A stretch of DNA of 64,000 bases from positions 70,411 through 134,410 of the forward strand of contig CAJNYU010003362.1 of the NCBI GenBank assembly GCA_905331475.1. The letters run 5' to 3'. The notes under the pieces are model-generated. The model was not told the origin of the DNA and did no database searches. It was given only the letters and a program-made list of their open reading frames with translations. Source of the DNA: Rotaria socialis (lineage: Eukaryota > Rotifera > Eurotatoria > Philodinida > Philodinidae). The translations under genes and the position numbers were made by a program. Shown here one piece after another: positions 1 through 13,100 of this stretch (its first letter is position 1; each line of letters starts with the position of its first letter).

Positions 1-103
1 TTTAAATTTTAGAAACACCGACAGCGACAAAACCGCCTCTGCCAAATGGTAAATTTTTATTGAATCAATTTTTTTCTTGAAAGTTTATTTTCTAATTTCA
101 AAG

Positions 104-1047
104 AACGACGACGTATCCGTTTTGCTGATCCATCATCATCAGCTCCAACAACGGGAAGCGTTAGTCGATGGAGTGATAATATTCCTAATGAAGAAGCAGA
201 ATTCGGTACACCAGTTGCTGCTTCTGAACCACCACAATATAATACAGTTAGTTTACAATGAAACTTAATTTGTTTTGTTTTCAAAACACAATCTGTTTTT
301 TATTATAGGAACGACCTTTAATTGTACCACCACCATTTCCACCACCTCCTCGTGGTTAGTTTATAAAGAAAAAGATTCTGAACTTTGAATAATTTCATCC
401 TTTGTTTCCTTTTCAGGAATAAGATTACCTCCACCACCACCTCCTGCAGCATTCTTCGCTGCAAATCCAGGTAAAACTATATCTATCAATTTTTGTTTTC
501 CATCTGAATCTAAATTTACTTTAGGTGTTCGAATGCCTCCCAATATTCGATCATCGTTTCCTCCACAATCCAAATCAGCTCATCAACAGCCACCCAATGT
601 ATTCAGTGCACCACCAAGTCTGATTGCTAAACCATCACAACCATCGTCAACAATGAATCCACCTCCTCCACTATCTAAACCCAGTATGACATTTGAAGCT
701 AAACCTCAAATAAGGTATTCAAATATTTTTTGCATTGTCGTATTTTTTTCTATCGATCTGCTTTTTCTGTTAACAGAGCACGTCAAGATGTGACAAAATT
801 CGTTCCCACGGTACTAAAAGTTAAACGTGGTGGTACAGCAAGCAGTACTGGCGTTAAAACTACAGATAAAATGGGTGGAATGCAATCATTATCATCATCA
901 TCATCATCTCGTTTTGACGATCCACTCTCAATGAAAGGAAGAATGGGAAATACAGGTGGAATGATAAATCCGCATTTGATGATGGCTGGACCTTCTACTG
1001 ATGATGCCTACGATACATTTATGAAGGAAATTAATCAATTGATTTAA
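104..1047 (+). CDS. WBP11: WBP11-like splicing factor, 3' end (partial)
   Basis: These are the last five exons of a WW-domain-binding protein 11 homologue: 104-246, 309-354, 417-470, 525-714 and 777-1047. The N-terminal half lies before the window. WBP11 is a nuclear, proline-rich pre-mRNA splicing factor that binds WW domains and protein phosphatase 1. Visible here are short proline runs (PPPFPPPPRG, LPPPPPPAAFF), a long Pro/Ser/Gln-rich exon, and the family's C-terminal signature: a VTKFVPTVLKVKR block and a terminal DDAYDTFMKEINQLI tail, which in vertebrates reads much the same (ITRFVPTALRVRR; DVYEAFMKEMEGLL). Introns are 46-62 bp with GT..AG ends and the frame runs through all junctions. 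The stop is TAA at 1045-1047. Recognition rests on the two C-terminal blocks and is fairly secure; the gene symbol is by homology. Confidence 0.85.
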
Positions 1048-1824
1048 TGACTTGGCGTTTTCTTGCTATTTACCTTTGTTTTTCATTGTTTCTTCGTTCA
1101 TTTATATTTGTATATAAATCGTATGTTCACTATGTTTAAAGCTTTGCTGTAAGTACAGCACGAAGAGTGAGTATACTCGTAAAATCTAATAATCATTTAT
1201 CTCAGAATTCAGGCACAAATATCACTTGAACAGGATGTGGATGTGTCAAATCAGACGCACCCTCAAGATCAAACAATTCATAAAATATCTTCCAACTTTT
1301 AGTCGAAAATAATGTTTTTTGGAGATACTGAAATTTCTACTAAACTAGAGTCCTTAATAAAGTCACTAATTTAGTAAAGCATACTATACTCACCACTCGT
1401 TACTTGATTGAAATCGTATTTTATACTTTTAACGATTTAATTTCCCTGTAGTAGTACGCTTTCTTCTCCCATTTCTACTCGTCGAAAATATGCATAAAAC
1501 AATCATGTTATAGATAAATCAAAAGAATCGACTGAAATGTTAAAATAATAATCACCAATGATGAAATAATTGAAACCTAAACGGATTACAAGAAAAAAGA
1601 ATGGTCAAAATAAATAAAATTCTGAGTATCATCTTTATTTTGATAGAAAATATTCAATAAATATTTCCATGAAATTTTTAAGAAACATTGATTTGAACAA
1701 AATGACGTATGTATAGTTTTTATCTTGGAAAATCAGCGATAGAAAACTTTTCAGTGGCATTCTATTAGCTAAACATATTTTAGAAGATATAAATTTCAGT
1801 AAGGATTTCTAATATTACCGTATG
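1048..1824. other. Intergenic, no gene seen
   Basis: AT-rich DNA between the WBP11 stop and the first fold-back element. I see no coding exon or RNA gene. The start presumably holds the WBP11 3' UTR. Confidence 0.6.
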
Positions 1825-2740
1825 CCGGGTGATACAAAAGTTTTGCAACAGTTTGTCTTTTACGTGTATCTCAGTTCAGACAACACAACAGATCAAATTT
1901 CAACTTTAATTTTAAAAGAAGCGCGATTCACTTCTCTACAGACTTGTATCCACCTTAATTTAAAATAATAGAACTGAACGTTTTCATGGATAGAATAGTG
2001 TGGCTACATAAATTGCATCTACTTCCCGTACAGTAGTTTTAATAAGTTATTTTTTCTATCGAAACGAATATATCGTTTTAAAAAATAAGACATTGCTAGA
2101 TAACTCTTGAAACGATATGTGGATTTAGCATTCATACTTTCGATTAGACACAATTTTTCGGAAAGCAATATTTTGAAAATGATGAAATCTTCTCTCTTGA
2201 TTCTTGCTTTTCAGAAAAAGACTTGTGAAAGTCATTTATGGTCAAACCGAGCTCATTTTCCCAATATTTTATAGAAAACCGATTTATCATTCTGCTTAGA
2301 GCTTAAACAACAGATGTTGAAACGAATCAGTTCGAAGAAACACCTGAACATTTCCAAGAATGTTGTTTTTGCGATAATATTTCAGATAGACAGTTTTTAT
2401 TAGGCATATGTGGATTTAAATCAAACGCAGATAAATAACTCTAAAACAGCACTGATACATGATCGTACTACAAGCATTTTATTTTTAGGTGCCTGCTTAC
2501 AACCTGGGAAAATTAGAAAAAGTATAGTTAGAACATTGTGTGGGAAATCGATGCAATTTATGTAGTCACACTATTTGACCCCATAGAGACGTTCAGTTCT
2601 ATTATTTTAAATTAACGTGAATACAAGTTTATAGAGAATTGAATCGCATTTCCTTTAAGGCTAAAGTTGAAATTTGATCTATTATCTGAACCGAGATACA
2701 TGTAAAAACAAAAATGTTGCAAAACTTTTAGATCTCCCGG
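1825..2740. mobile_element. Fold-back (inverted-repeat) element, Tc1/mariner-like guess
   Basis: The outer about 200 bp on each side are imperfect inverted copies of one another. The left end has CCGGGTGATACAAAAGTTTT, and the right end, read backwards, has CCGGGAGATCTAAAAGTTTT. The homology continues through TGCAAC, a TCAGTTCAGA-type block, and a GAACTGAACGT/ACGTTCAGTTC pair near 1974 and 2593. The middle, about 2060-2550, is AT-rich and has no transposase reading frame. It is a non-autonomous terminal-inverted-repeat transposon. No clean target duplication could be fixed; a TA lies next to each end but is offset by two bases on the left, so superfamily assignment is tentative. Confidence 0.65.
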
Positions 2741-2930
2741 TACTTGAAAAAATAGTCTCGTTCAATAATGAATGATAAATGTTAAGTATGATATAACTGA
2801 TTAAGAGGATATATGCATGAGAAGATTTTACTCAAGGTAAGGTAGATAACATCGAGACACAGAAAAGATAACTATTTTAATATTAAACAAGCAATCTGAC
2901 CTTCATCTAACTGTATCGTTATACAACTAA

Positions 2931-3546
2931 CGAGGGAAGGTCTCCAAGTGATACCAGCCATTTGGGTTCATATTGTGCTCATAAGTAGAACCCAGTGAGA
3001 CTATAAAAAGCCTAAAAGATTTCGTGTCATTAGGCCTTTCTTTCAAAGTTAGAACCGTTTTACTAAATTTTCGAGCTTGGACAAGGAATTTATAGAAAAA
3101 TTGAATGAAGGAATTTCGAACTGAAATTTTCCTAACAATAGGTCTCATCGATGTTAGAAGGTCCCAAAAGTTTCAATGAAAACGGATACATCATTTTCGA
3201 GATATTGCAAATTGAAAAGAAGTCAATTTTACGACATTTTTTGGAAAATGGCCGTTTTCATCAATAGGCAATATCTCGAGAATGATGTTTCCGTTTTCAC
3301 TGAAACTTTTGGAACCTTCTAACATCGGTGAGACCTATTGTTAGGAAAATTTTCAGTTCGAAATTCCTTCATTCAATTCTTCTATAAACTCCTTGTGCAA
3401 GCTCGAAAATTTAGTAAAACGGTTCTAACTTTGAAAGAAAGGTCTAATGACACGAAATCTTTTAGGCTTTTTATAGTCTCACTCGGTTCTACTTATGAGC
3501 GCAATATGAACCCAAATGGGTGGTATCATTTGGAGACCTTCCCTCG
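2931..3546. mobile_element. Near-perfect palindromic MITE with TAA target duplication
   Basis: Two arms of about 300 bp, from CGAGGGAAGG at 2931 to CCTTCCCTCG at 3546, are inverted copies with only scattered differences. They meet around 3230-3260 with almost no spacer. A direct TAA lies on each side (2928-2930 and 3547-3549). A 3-bp TWA duplication is typical of PIF/Harbinger elements, so this looks like a non-autonomous Harbinger-type fold-back. Open frames of 73 and 79 codons on the two arms are mirror copies of each other and not genes. Confidence 0.8.
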
Positions 3547-3754
3547 TAAGGAAGAGGTCATGATGCACCGAATATAATAGGAAGGAGTTGGTTCGATCTC
3601 ACTCTTTCGCTAAAACTCAACAAAAGTTTCCAGGATTAGGTATTCGAGTTGTTTTACCTTACTACCAAAAACATCGAATAATGGATGAATTGAATAATTT
3701 AAATTGTTTTAGAATAACTCCAAACTGTGTTTTTACTTCAAGCAACACATATAT

Positions 3755-3755
3755 A

Positions 3756-3786
<31 letters not shown>
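3755..3786. repeat. (CA)n microsatellite
   Basis: A pure CA run follows a short ATATAT stretch, just beyond the 3' end of the SAMD1-like gene. Confidence 0.95.
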
Positions 3787-3788
<2 letters not shown>

Positions 3789-3819
3789 AAAAGACACAAG
3801 AGAAATTTATTTTTCAAAA

Positions 3820-5690
3820 TTAAGACGAGGACGAAATATTATTTCGTTGTATTTGTTCAATCACATTCCATAATTTAAGTGCTTTACCAATTTTAAGTGT
3901 TGATAAATGAAAAACTTGTTCACGCTTTAATTCATATAATTTATTTCCATTAATATGATGTTGATTAAGAACAATCGAAGCATATTCATATCCTTGCTGA
4001 TGAAAAAAGTTAATTAAATCATTTGTTGTCCAATTATGAACATCAGGTATATCACCACGTAATCCAAGTAATTGTTCAATTGTTACCGGTGGTAAATTAT
4101 TATTCGTAACTAACGGCTTACGTACTATATGTTCAACCGGATTGGATATACTTTCTATTCGAGACTTTTTAGTTTTATTTGTTGCTGAACATGTTTGACT
4201 TCGATTTCGTCTTTTATTTGACATGAGATTATTTTCTTTGGTCATTTGACATTTTTCAGGGATAGATTCTAAAAGTAGATTTTCAAAATTAAATATACAC
4301 ATATAATCACTTGCAAAGTAGATTAGAGAGATTATATTTTGATTGTTCTCATTATTATTGCGTTATCTTTATAAAAAAAAAGCAATGCAGAGCCCGACAA
4401 TAAAATTACTCTTGTTCCACTATATATGAGATATTATTTTGGGCAAGGTTCGAAGCGATTGCATACACTTGTTGACAAAAGCAGCAAGCATATCTAACAT
4501 GAAAATGTTTTGTTCTTTATTATATAGTAGATATCGTCATGTGATAATAAATTCTACTTAAAAGTATTTAGCAATCTTCCATTGACCCATATGCACCTAT
4601 GCTGTGACTTTACACATCTTGTTTCTGGGTTAAAAAACTTTGAAGAGGACCGTTTCTTTTGTGCGCTAAAGAGAATCTGCCATGCCAACTTTATTATCAG
4701 TAAATTTCGTGATATAAAGTCAAGATTTCAGTAATTATCACGATCGGAAATAGTAAAGTCATGTACTCGAATGACTGCACTCACAGCTGGAACTGTCAGA
4801 AATATTTAACATAAAATTATTATCTCATTACAAGTTTCTATTCAAATTTTCAATTGAATTCTTTGAAATTAATGCTCTTCAATAGACAAAAAATAGTCAT
4901 AAGAAAATGATAACATTTTTATTGTAAATCGGATGCTCGGTAACCGATAGAGGGCAGTTAGGTACTTTATGGCCGACGTTAATTGTTAGGTCGTTTCTTT
5001 TCTTTTTTATCCAGGAAAGTATATATTTTGGAAAATTTTCTATTTACCAGGTTTATATACGGCAAATTCGGGTGATGGTGTTTCACGTTTATGATGTACA
5101 ATTTCATTTGCATTCGACATAGATGGTTTCACAAATGACCATGATTGATCAACAAGTTCACTAGTTATAGATTCATCAGAAGTAACGGACGTAGTTGCTG
5201 AGGACTTTTGATTACAACATAGATTTAAATTTTCAATTAATTTCGCATATTTTTCATCTTTAATACGTATTGTAAAACCACCTTTGTGAAATACTTTTGT
5301 TATAAGTCCATATTTAAGTAATTCCTCAAGTATCGAGAGGATTTCGTTACGTTGTTCTGTTAGATTTTTTGTTGTCGAACGTTTCGAAACATATTTAAGT
5401 ATACGTTCAAGATCGGGACGACATTTACGTCGTTTTATTTCATCGATAGCTTGGAATACAGGATGAAAACGTACATCAGTTAAAATATTTAATAAATCAC
5501 ACGATGTTACTGTATTATTATCACTCGGATTTAATGTCGTCGAATAGGAAGATGATGAAGTCGATGAACAGGATGACGAATCATTTATATCGGAAACAGA
5601 AGGAGGAGGTGTTGGCAAATTTCGTTTACGTGCAAACGATGGCGACAATGACGTCCGATGATTTACTTTTGTCATTGGAGAGAAGATCAT
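3820..5690 (-). CDS. SAMD1: SAMD1-like chromatin protein (winged helix + SAM)
   Basis: Two exons on the minus strand, 5690-5048 and 4268-3820, encode 363 residues; the split codon at the 779-bp intron closes in frame (phase 1). Residues about 65-150 match the SAMD1/KAT6-type winged-helix domain: FQAIDEIKRRKCRPDLERI, then a conserved ILEELLKYGLI helix and a VFHKGGFTIRI wing. The C-terminus holds a SAM domain starting at NWTTNDLINFF and ending IGKALKLWNVIEQI. This pairing in this order is that of SAMD1 (atherin), known in mammals to bind unmethylated CpG-rich DNA through the winged helix and to assemble through SAM. KAT6 proteins share the first domain but carry an acetyltransferase, absent here. 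The linker is Ser/Thr-rich with basic clusters (KRRNRSQ). The intron's acceptor is TTTTAG at 4269-4274. The protein is shorter than mammalian SAMD1 because the Pro/Ala-rich N-terminus is missing. Confidence 0.85.
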
Positions 5691-8600
5691 CTAAAAACAA
5701 AACAAAAAGAACTTTTCGACTACGATATTTGTTAGAAAAGAGACAGAGAGAGAGAGAGAGAGAACGCAGACGCATGCGTCTGTTGTTGCTTTTTCTCTTT
5801 TGTGTCGCCGACGTGTTGCTAGAGGAGAGACACAATCATTACAGTTCTCTTCTCCCTGTATGCAATGCGATGATGGATGATCACATTGCGTTATGTGCAC
5901 GCCGAAGAGAAAGAGGGAGCTGGAGAACATACACTTTTTTCTTTTTTTTAGGATAGAACGCTTCGTGCACACTTGCACTTAACTTACTCGAGAAAGAAGA
6001 GAGAAAAGAGAATAACTATACGACGACGAATGTTCAATCGAGGTCACAAAGAGAGGGAAAAGTCTTCTCACATCCTTTTTTTTCGAATATACATATCTCA
6101 TTGTCTCAACGAAAACGAGCGAACGAGCGAGAGAAAACGTATTGATGTACACAAAACAGAGAAAGAACAAAAAACAACCACAACAACAACAACAACAACA
6201 ACAAAGAATACGCAATCTCTCTTTTGAAAATAAACAAAGATAGAAAGAAAGAACATAAGACTAAGCTAGCGCCATCCCATCCATACTGAATCTTTGACTA
6301 TATTTCTCTATGCATATAATATATAAAGAATAGGACGAACATATTCGCGCTTACGCTTACGCTCAGAGGATAGAGAAAGAAAGAGAAAGAAAGAAAGATA
6401 AGTATAATGTCCAGGCAAATGCATTACTACTATTTTTTTCTCTATCAGTTTAATAAGTAAAAAAAATAGTTCTAATATTAAAATCATGAAACTATATGTA
6501 AATTATTTATTATTGTTTATATAAAAATATTGTTAAAAGCATGGATAACAACGACAATAAGAAGACGACTCAACATAGAGTAGTAATAATAGTCTAGCAA
6601 TAGTGGGTGGAGAGAGAGAGAAGTAGCAAAGGCGTACGAGCGAGCAACTCAGCAATGCTTATTCTCTGTCTCTGTCTCCTTTCTTGCAGGAGAAAATAAA
6701 AGAAAGGACACACACACACACACACGCTGAGGCAAACGAGCGAGCAAAAGGGAGGGAGAGAATAGGAGAGACGCGACGAAAAAGCAAAAAGGTTTTTTTT
6801 TCGGTTGTTAATAAATAGGAATCATAAGAAAGCACAACACGATACACGTGTACAAACTTTCCTTTTTTTAGTCGTCTCGATCTTAACATGAATACCTGAA
6901 AAGGATTTTAATAGCATGGGAATGCTAGTCTCGGATGATGATTATTCATTGATTTGAATGAAATAAGAAAAAAAAGAACGGCGGTCACATCTTTTATTTC
7001 GATTTTTATTTATATACTTTCAACGATGCGCACATTTGCGCTTTTCTATTTCAAGAACAACTAAAAACAAAATATAATAACTATGAAGATGAATCTTGCT
7101 GTTACTGGTTTCTTGTTGTTGTTGTTGTTGTTGTTGTTTTCAATATTGAAGAACCAATTGTAATTGCAAAATGTAAATTTCTTCAATGTTTTTTGTCAAT
7201 TTTATACTAAATAAAATGATCAATCTGAAAGAAACGATTCTCTAGAGACGAACTATTGTACTCGTACAGTTCACTATTTGTCATAATAATCTCTCTGTTG
7301 AAGATATATTCTATTCATTGTATCCAACTTTGATATAAACCCTATTCGTTATAATAGAAATCTTGATCTTAATTTGATCACGAATGCAAAGCGAAATAAA
7401 AGATTCAATTTTATTTGACATAATTTTTCGATCAAGATCTATCTCAATGTCGCGCTCATTTTGCCTCTTTAAACCCAAAGAAAAATGAAAAAAAAGTAAA
7501 TGGTTATACGAGAAGTGACGCACTCTCTTTCACACACACACACACATTGACACACGGGATATAGTAAGAATAAGAATCGGGTAGCGAAGGCAAAAGGAAC
7601 AAGAAATAAGAAAGCTATTCATGTGCTATGTACTACGAACATTGATAGTAGTTTCCGCTTATTGCAATGTGCAAAACGTACTAAGGAGGCGATATGTATT
7701 TGATGCCTGGATTGAGTTCATCTTCTTTAAATAGCGAACAAATAGCAATTAGACGATAATTTGTTTCTTATTTCTTTCTTTAAAATATCATTGACATTTT
7801 TATTCATGAAAGACTAGCCGTTAACAAACTAAGCCGTGCAACAGTGCAGCATAGTTTTGAGTGGGGTACTATGAGATGTCTTCATGTCATTTCCGATCAG
7901 TATGTCTTATATTTTGACTTCCTCTTGCTGTATTCCAAGTTATAAAAGAAAAAAAGAGGAAGAACGAACAAAAAAAAAGAGAGAAAAGCGAACACATAAA
8001 GCAATGCGAGTTAGATAATGCATCTTTAATATACTTATTCCTCGGTTTCTCACGTTTTACCTATACTTAAAAACGAATATCTAGTGTATGCCAAGGAATT
8101 TTTGGCGAAAGTGTTGTCAATGCTTCGCTCTTTTTTCTTCGAAATCGAAATAACTAGATAAAGAAATAAGTCTCATCCTATAGCTTGCTTTACGTGACGG
8201 CTGCTACTCTTTGTTGTCTTTACGTCAGTGTTGCTGCTATTCGAACGCTACCAGAAGCAGTGAGCGCACTGAGTAAGCAAGGACGAGAACAGCGGTAAAA
8301 GCAGAATATGAGAATGAGACAAGCAAAAGAGAAGAGAACAAGCGAAATCCTCGAACCAACCAGAGAGCTGTGCATTGTCTTACGAAGCAATTTGGCCAAC
8401 ATTGTCGTTTAAAACAATGTTTTAAGATCTTGCTTGTTCGCTTTCATTATCGAAAAATTTAACACTAATTTTATTTGAATATATTTAGAAGGATATCTTG
8501 CGTATTTTTTTTTGAAGAAACATTGAAATGATTCTTAAGAAGATACGCACCATCCGGCATACTATTCCGATTTCATATATATATATATATATCTGCATAT

Positions 8601-9962
8601 ATATTGCAATCACATTGTCTTTTTCTTTTGCATAAAAAATAAGCAATTATTTTTCACAACTGTTACCAGAAAGTATGCAATTTAATTGTCGTTAAAAAAA
8701 TGAAATCAATGAACTATGGCTTACTAAGTTGGTACATATTCCCAACAAGAGAAGAGAATCGGGTAACTCAAGAAAAGAATATTTTATTTTATCGGGTAGC
8801 AATATCTATCATATGATGCTCTCGATGGTTTAACAGATGGTTAAGATCGATTGGTAGATAAGAGCAGTTTATTTTAAATTTTGAATCCTTTTTTCTTCTT
8901 CTTCTTATAGTAAAAGCAGAAGTTTTTCTCTTTTCTTTTGATAAAATATTTCAATGGTATATTATTCATCGTCTGAAGGCCTTGCTGAAACCCCTACACA
9001 ACATTGACGGGTGCAATATGTTTATATAATTGTCATCGTGATTACTTGAATGTAGTCGTCGAAACATTGATAAGGATACATTTTCGAATGTAAGATACTA
9101 TTATAATTTATATTAAGGTTACGAATGCAATTCGGTAAGGCTAAATAGAATTTTAAATAGTCTGCCTCTGTAGACTAGTGACACAAAGAACTATAAGAGT
9201 TTCGACTTGAAATTTTCACTCGTAACAAATGTTTTAGTAGTCGTTATTCAATATCCAAGTTAGCCTCGATTATTGTGTTCTCATATATGGTTCATCTTTG
9301 ATATTTTCTATATAATAAATATAATTACATGTATTCATTGTGAAAATCCTTACGGCAAGAGAAATAAATTATGGTTAGTATTTCAATTGTTATTTATTGC
9401 CGATGTAAAAATGAGTTTTAATTTTTTTCATATCAATAGATGTTATCATGCATAGGTTCATTTCTTGATGAAGCTCATTTAGGCATATACAATGTAAATT
9501 TCCGAGATTTATCTTCCAGCCATGTAGAATAAAGCACCATCTTTTTACAGCTCATAGTCTCTTTTATTGTATTTAATATTGAAATAAATTATAGTAAAAT
9601 TTTAGGCATTTAAACTTCACAAATTGCTGCAATACAGAAACTTATTCATTCTGCTAGTTAGATTATTGTTATAATAAAACACATCGTTTTTCCCTTGAAA
9701 CATCGTTAAATAGTGAAACTTTTAATGTCAACATGTTCATATGTTGATCTTATCCAATGCACATAGAATACAGCTAAATGGCAAAAATATCGATTCATTT
9801 CCATTATCAATTTCTTTACTGTTACACTCTTGGCTGCGACATGGATCTATCAATATGTTGAGAACGTTTAGGAAATCTGTGAAAATGAAATGAAAAATTA
9901 TATCAACATTTTTGTGAATTTTAAGAGGTCAGAAAATATTTTGTTTCTAATTATTTGTAATT
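5691..9962. other. Gene-poor stretch with microsatellites (SAMD1 upstream region)
   Basis: I see no convincing exon. The segment just upstream of the SAMD1-like start (5700-6260) is rich in GA/CT runs and CAA repeats and probably holds its promoter and 5' UTR. Simple repeats include (GA)n at about 5745-5763, (CAA)n at about 6179-6203, (CA)n at about 6708-6725, (GTT)n at about 7108-7138, (CA)n at about 7530-7547 and (AT)n at about 8576-8592. Open frames here are repeat-driven, such as Cys- or Thr-homopolymers. Confidence 0.6.
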
Positions 9963-10176
9963 AATGCGGTGCGAAGCACAGCATTTATGTAGTCCGTCGC
10001 GAGTTTTTAATGCGATGCGAAGCAGAAGCATTTATGTAGTCCGTCGCGAGTTTTTTTTATTAATACGATGCGAAGCAGAAGCATTTATGTAGTCCGTCGC
10101 GAGTTTTTTTATTAATGCGATGCGAAGCAGAAGCATTTATGTAGTCCGTCGCGAGTTTTTAATGCGATGCGAAGCT
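9963..10176. repeat. Tandem array of a ~50-bp CpG-bearing unit
   Basis: Four and a half copies of a unit containing GCGATGCGAAGCAGAAGC, then ATTTATGTAGTCCGTCGCGA and a T-run ending in AAT. Unit length varies between about 46 and 56 bp because the T-run/ATTAAT spacer differs. The last copy breaks off after GCGATGCGAAGCTCG. The array is GC- and CpG-richer than its surroundings. No flanking inverted repeat or target duplication was found. Confidence 0.9.
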
Positions 10177-13100
10177 CGAATCGGATCTCGAGAACGGAAA
10201 ATCGTAGAAAACTCGTTGAAACGTGAGATCGAAGTATCAAGATCGAACTGAGAACATCTGTTTTCGAATCTTTAAACTGAAGTTCCGTTCACTCATAAAT
10301 GTGCTTCCAAAATGACGAAAATGAAAGAAATTTGTTGCAAGATAATTAAAGTGACGTCATGAACATGTGTTAGCCACTATAGTCTATTCATTTACAGCTG
10401 CTCTGTGATAATGAATCATGATGATAATTAATCGATCCATCGAAATCGATCCTAAAGAATATGTCGTTAAGTAAGAATAGAGTTTTCTCAGTAATCAATT
10501 TCATCATGTCGACATAAAAAATATTCAAGATTTCTCGAAATTGCAGATTTTCCGTGAAGACCTGATTCAACCTTCGCATCGCATTTCGTATTCGAGTAAA
10601 ACTTGAATACCATCTAGTTTCATATAAATTTGCTTATGATAGACACAAATACATATGATTTCCATATTGGACTAATCGGTTGCATTAATACGAAAAGTAT
10701 AAACAATATTAGCATTGATGCGTTACTTTTTATTCTCAATTGTTGATAATAACTGAAACTCATTTTTGTTTCATAAACGGAGTTCTTGAAACGTCTAATA
10801 GTTAGCAGTCTCCTATTTGTTGGAATCAATAGAATTCTTAGAAATAATAGATAAAAGAAACATTCCGATTTAGTTCATTAAAATGGCGCCGTAAAATCGA
10901 TCGTCGAATGCAATATTGTAAGAACGATAAATTTTATCGTAGATTATTATACTATTCAATAGCTTAGATCTTTGTCTTTATTTCACTTAAATGATGACCT
11001 ACGTAGAGAATGTAGAATAATAATCATTTAAAATGTTATGTTGATAAACGTGTAATGATCTAAACGGTACTTGGCCGATGAAACATTACAATAATAAATG
11101 TCAATAAGTTAACCATTGTCAAAAGGCTTACGTTTTGAATGAAAATAGTACTTGTATGGAATTACGGACAAATGGTAGTTGCTTAGTTTAATTGATAGAA
11201 ATTAACTTTATATTCGCCTAAAAAAAGCCAAAGCAAACATGAAGGTAGATAATTCATTCACTAAATCGATCAAAGACTATCAGAACGAGCAAAACGCATT
11301 GAATTTCAGTAGAACTATGTTTTTTTTAAATCTATAGAATTAAAATTATTGATATTTCAAAAGAAGAAAGCTAAGTGAATTTAATAATCACCATGTGAAC
11401 ATATCTTTTCAAGTTATTACATTCCGAACAAATAACTTCGCTGAAAAAGTTCTTGACAAGTAAAGAATTCTGTATATGATCTAACACAATGAGAATCAGC
11501 TGATAGAGTTCCTCCGCAAAACTGCATCGTATATCCTCAAAAGCAAAATCTAAAACATCATTAAGAAGTAGAGAGAAATCGAAGTATAATTGAATCAGTT
11601 GTCATATCAAATTTAATCCGAATATTTTTATAAGATTTATTTCAGTAGAATAATATAATTACTCAAGATACTAATTTAATGAAAAGACAGGAAATACTGA
11701 TGCTAACTATAAAACAAAACAATGATGCCACAACACGTAATATCAAACGATTTTTCATTGATATGATTCGATAAACGCAAAGCGTTACATAACCTATATA
11801 ATGTGATAGAAATCAAGACGTAACTTTATTTTTGACTGCTGGTGACAAAAAGATAAAACTACTATCATATCATATTAAACAGGAAATGTACAGAAAAAAA
11901 CAACAACTCAATGAATTGTAACCAGAACAATGCCAATGATTATATCAAAAACAAACAAAAGATTATCATTTGTTTTCTTACTTTCAGCAAAGATCTGCAA
12001 AAAACATTTTTACTAAGTCTTTCCAATAAAAAAAGTGAAGTGGTGATGTAATATCGAATATAAATCGGCTATAATGAATTTAAAATATTTTCAAAGGAAT
12101 GGTAACATCTCTAACAATCATCCGATTCAAAAATTTTGCCATAAAATCTATAGCTAGAGAATTAATTAAGCATGATGTTTCAGAACACGATATTATTTTT
12201 TTTTCTTTAACAACTTCAGATGTTCACGCAATTTGACTTGACCTTATGACAGATAAATTGACGATTAGAATTTAATCCATTGGTATATATATATACTGAA
12301 CTGTCAACAGAAATGCATACTTGGAAATTATCCATTTTTTTTTCTTTAGTTCTCAATCACGACAAAAACATTCATTTATTTTCAAACTACTGATCATCTG
12401 TAACTGAATATATTTGTAAGAATCGGGTGATTTTTAAATGAATCAACAACCAACTATTCAACAAATCGTTTTAAATTACTTTCAGTATATGAAAATATCC
12501 TTTGTCAAATGCAAAACAAACGGTGTGCAGAATTCATTTTTTTCACGTCATTTTAAATTGTTTATTTTGCATTTAATTTGTCTGATCCGTTAATCTGTAC
12601 CTTACGAACAAACAAAAATACTAAAAACATAGACGAATTATCCAAAATACAATAAAAGACAGTTTGAAGTTTAATTCATTTTAGAAATCGATTGAACACA
12701 GACTAGATGATTGTATAATTAGTCATAACAAATATAAATTCCCATTGGAGTGATGATTTTTTTTCTATTACTTCAAAGAAAATTCCCATTGGACTTTTTT
12801 GAAAAAAACGACTCTCATATTCGTTCGCCTACTATTCTTACAATAGAAGATATCATGTGAATAAAAACGTTCAGTTTAAATTTACAGACCATCAATGTCA
12901 CGTATTCATTATAATTCGTGTGCATGGGTACCAATGTTCAATATAAACACTGAACGACACATCAACACAAAAGGCATATTTGATAGAGGTAACATCTCAA
13001 TGTCGGACCAAACGCGAATGCTAATGTAATTAATGTCTCAATAGTGCATTTGTTCGTGACTTGTTGCTTGTTCAATATTTACACCAACATTACTTATCCC

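Noticed and set aside
2927..3577. 73- and 79-codon frames of near-identical sequence on opposite strands
   Set aside because: They are the two arms of one palindromic transposon; the shared sequence comes from the inverted repeat, not from a gene.
3580..3600. tRNA-like GGTTCGATCTC motif
   Set aside because: No acceptor stem, D-arm or anticodon arm could be built around it. The same holds for GGTTCGAAGCG near 4447.
5504..6889. Several frames of 69-150 codons upstream of the SAMD1-like gene
   Set aside because: They are driven by GA, CAA and CA microsatellites and have low-complexity translations with overlapping frames on both strands.
9963..10176. CRISPR array
   Set aside because: Copies are head-to-tail with nearly identical, T-rich spacers of 5-12 bp rather than unique spacers, and the genome is eukaryotic.
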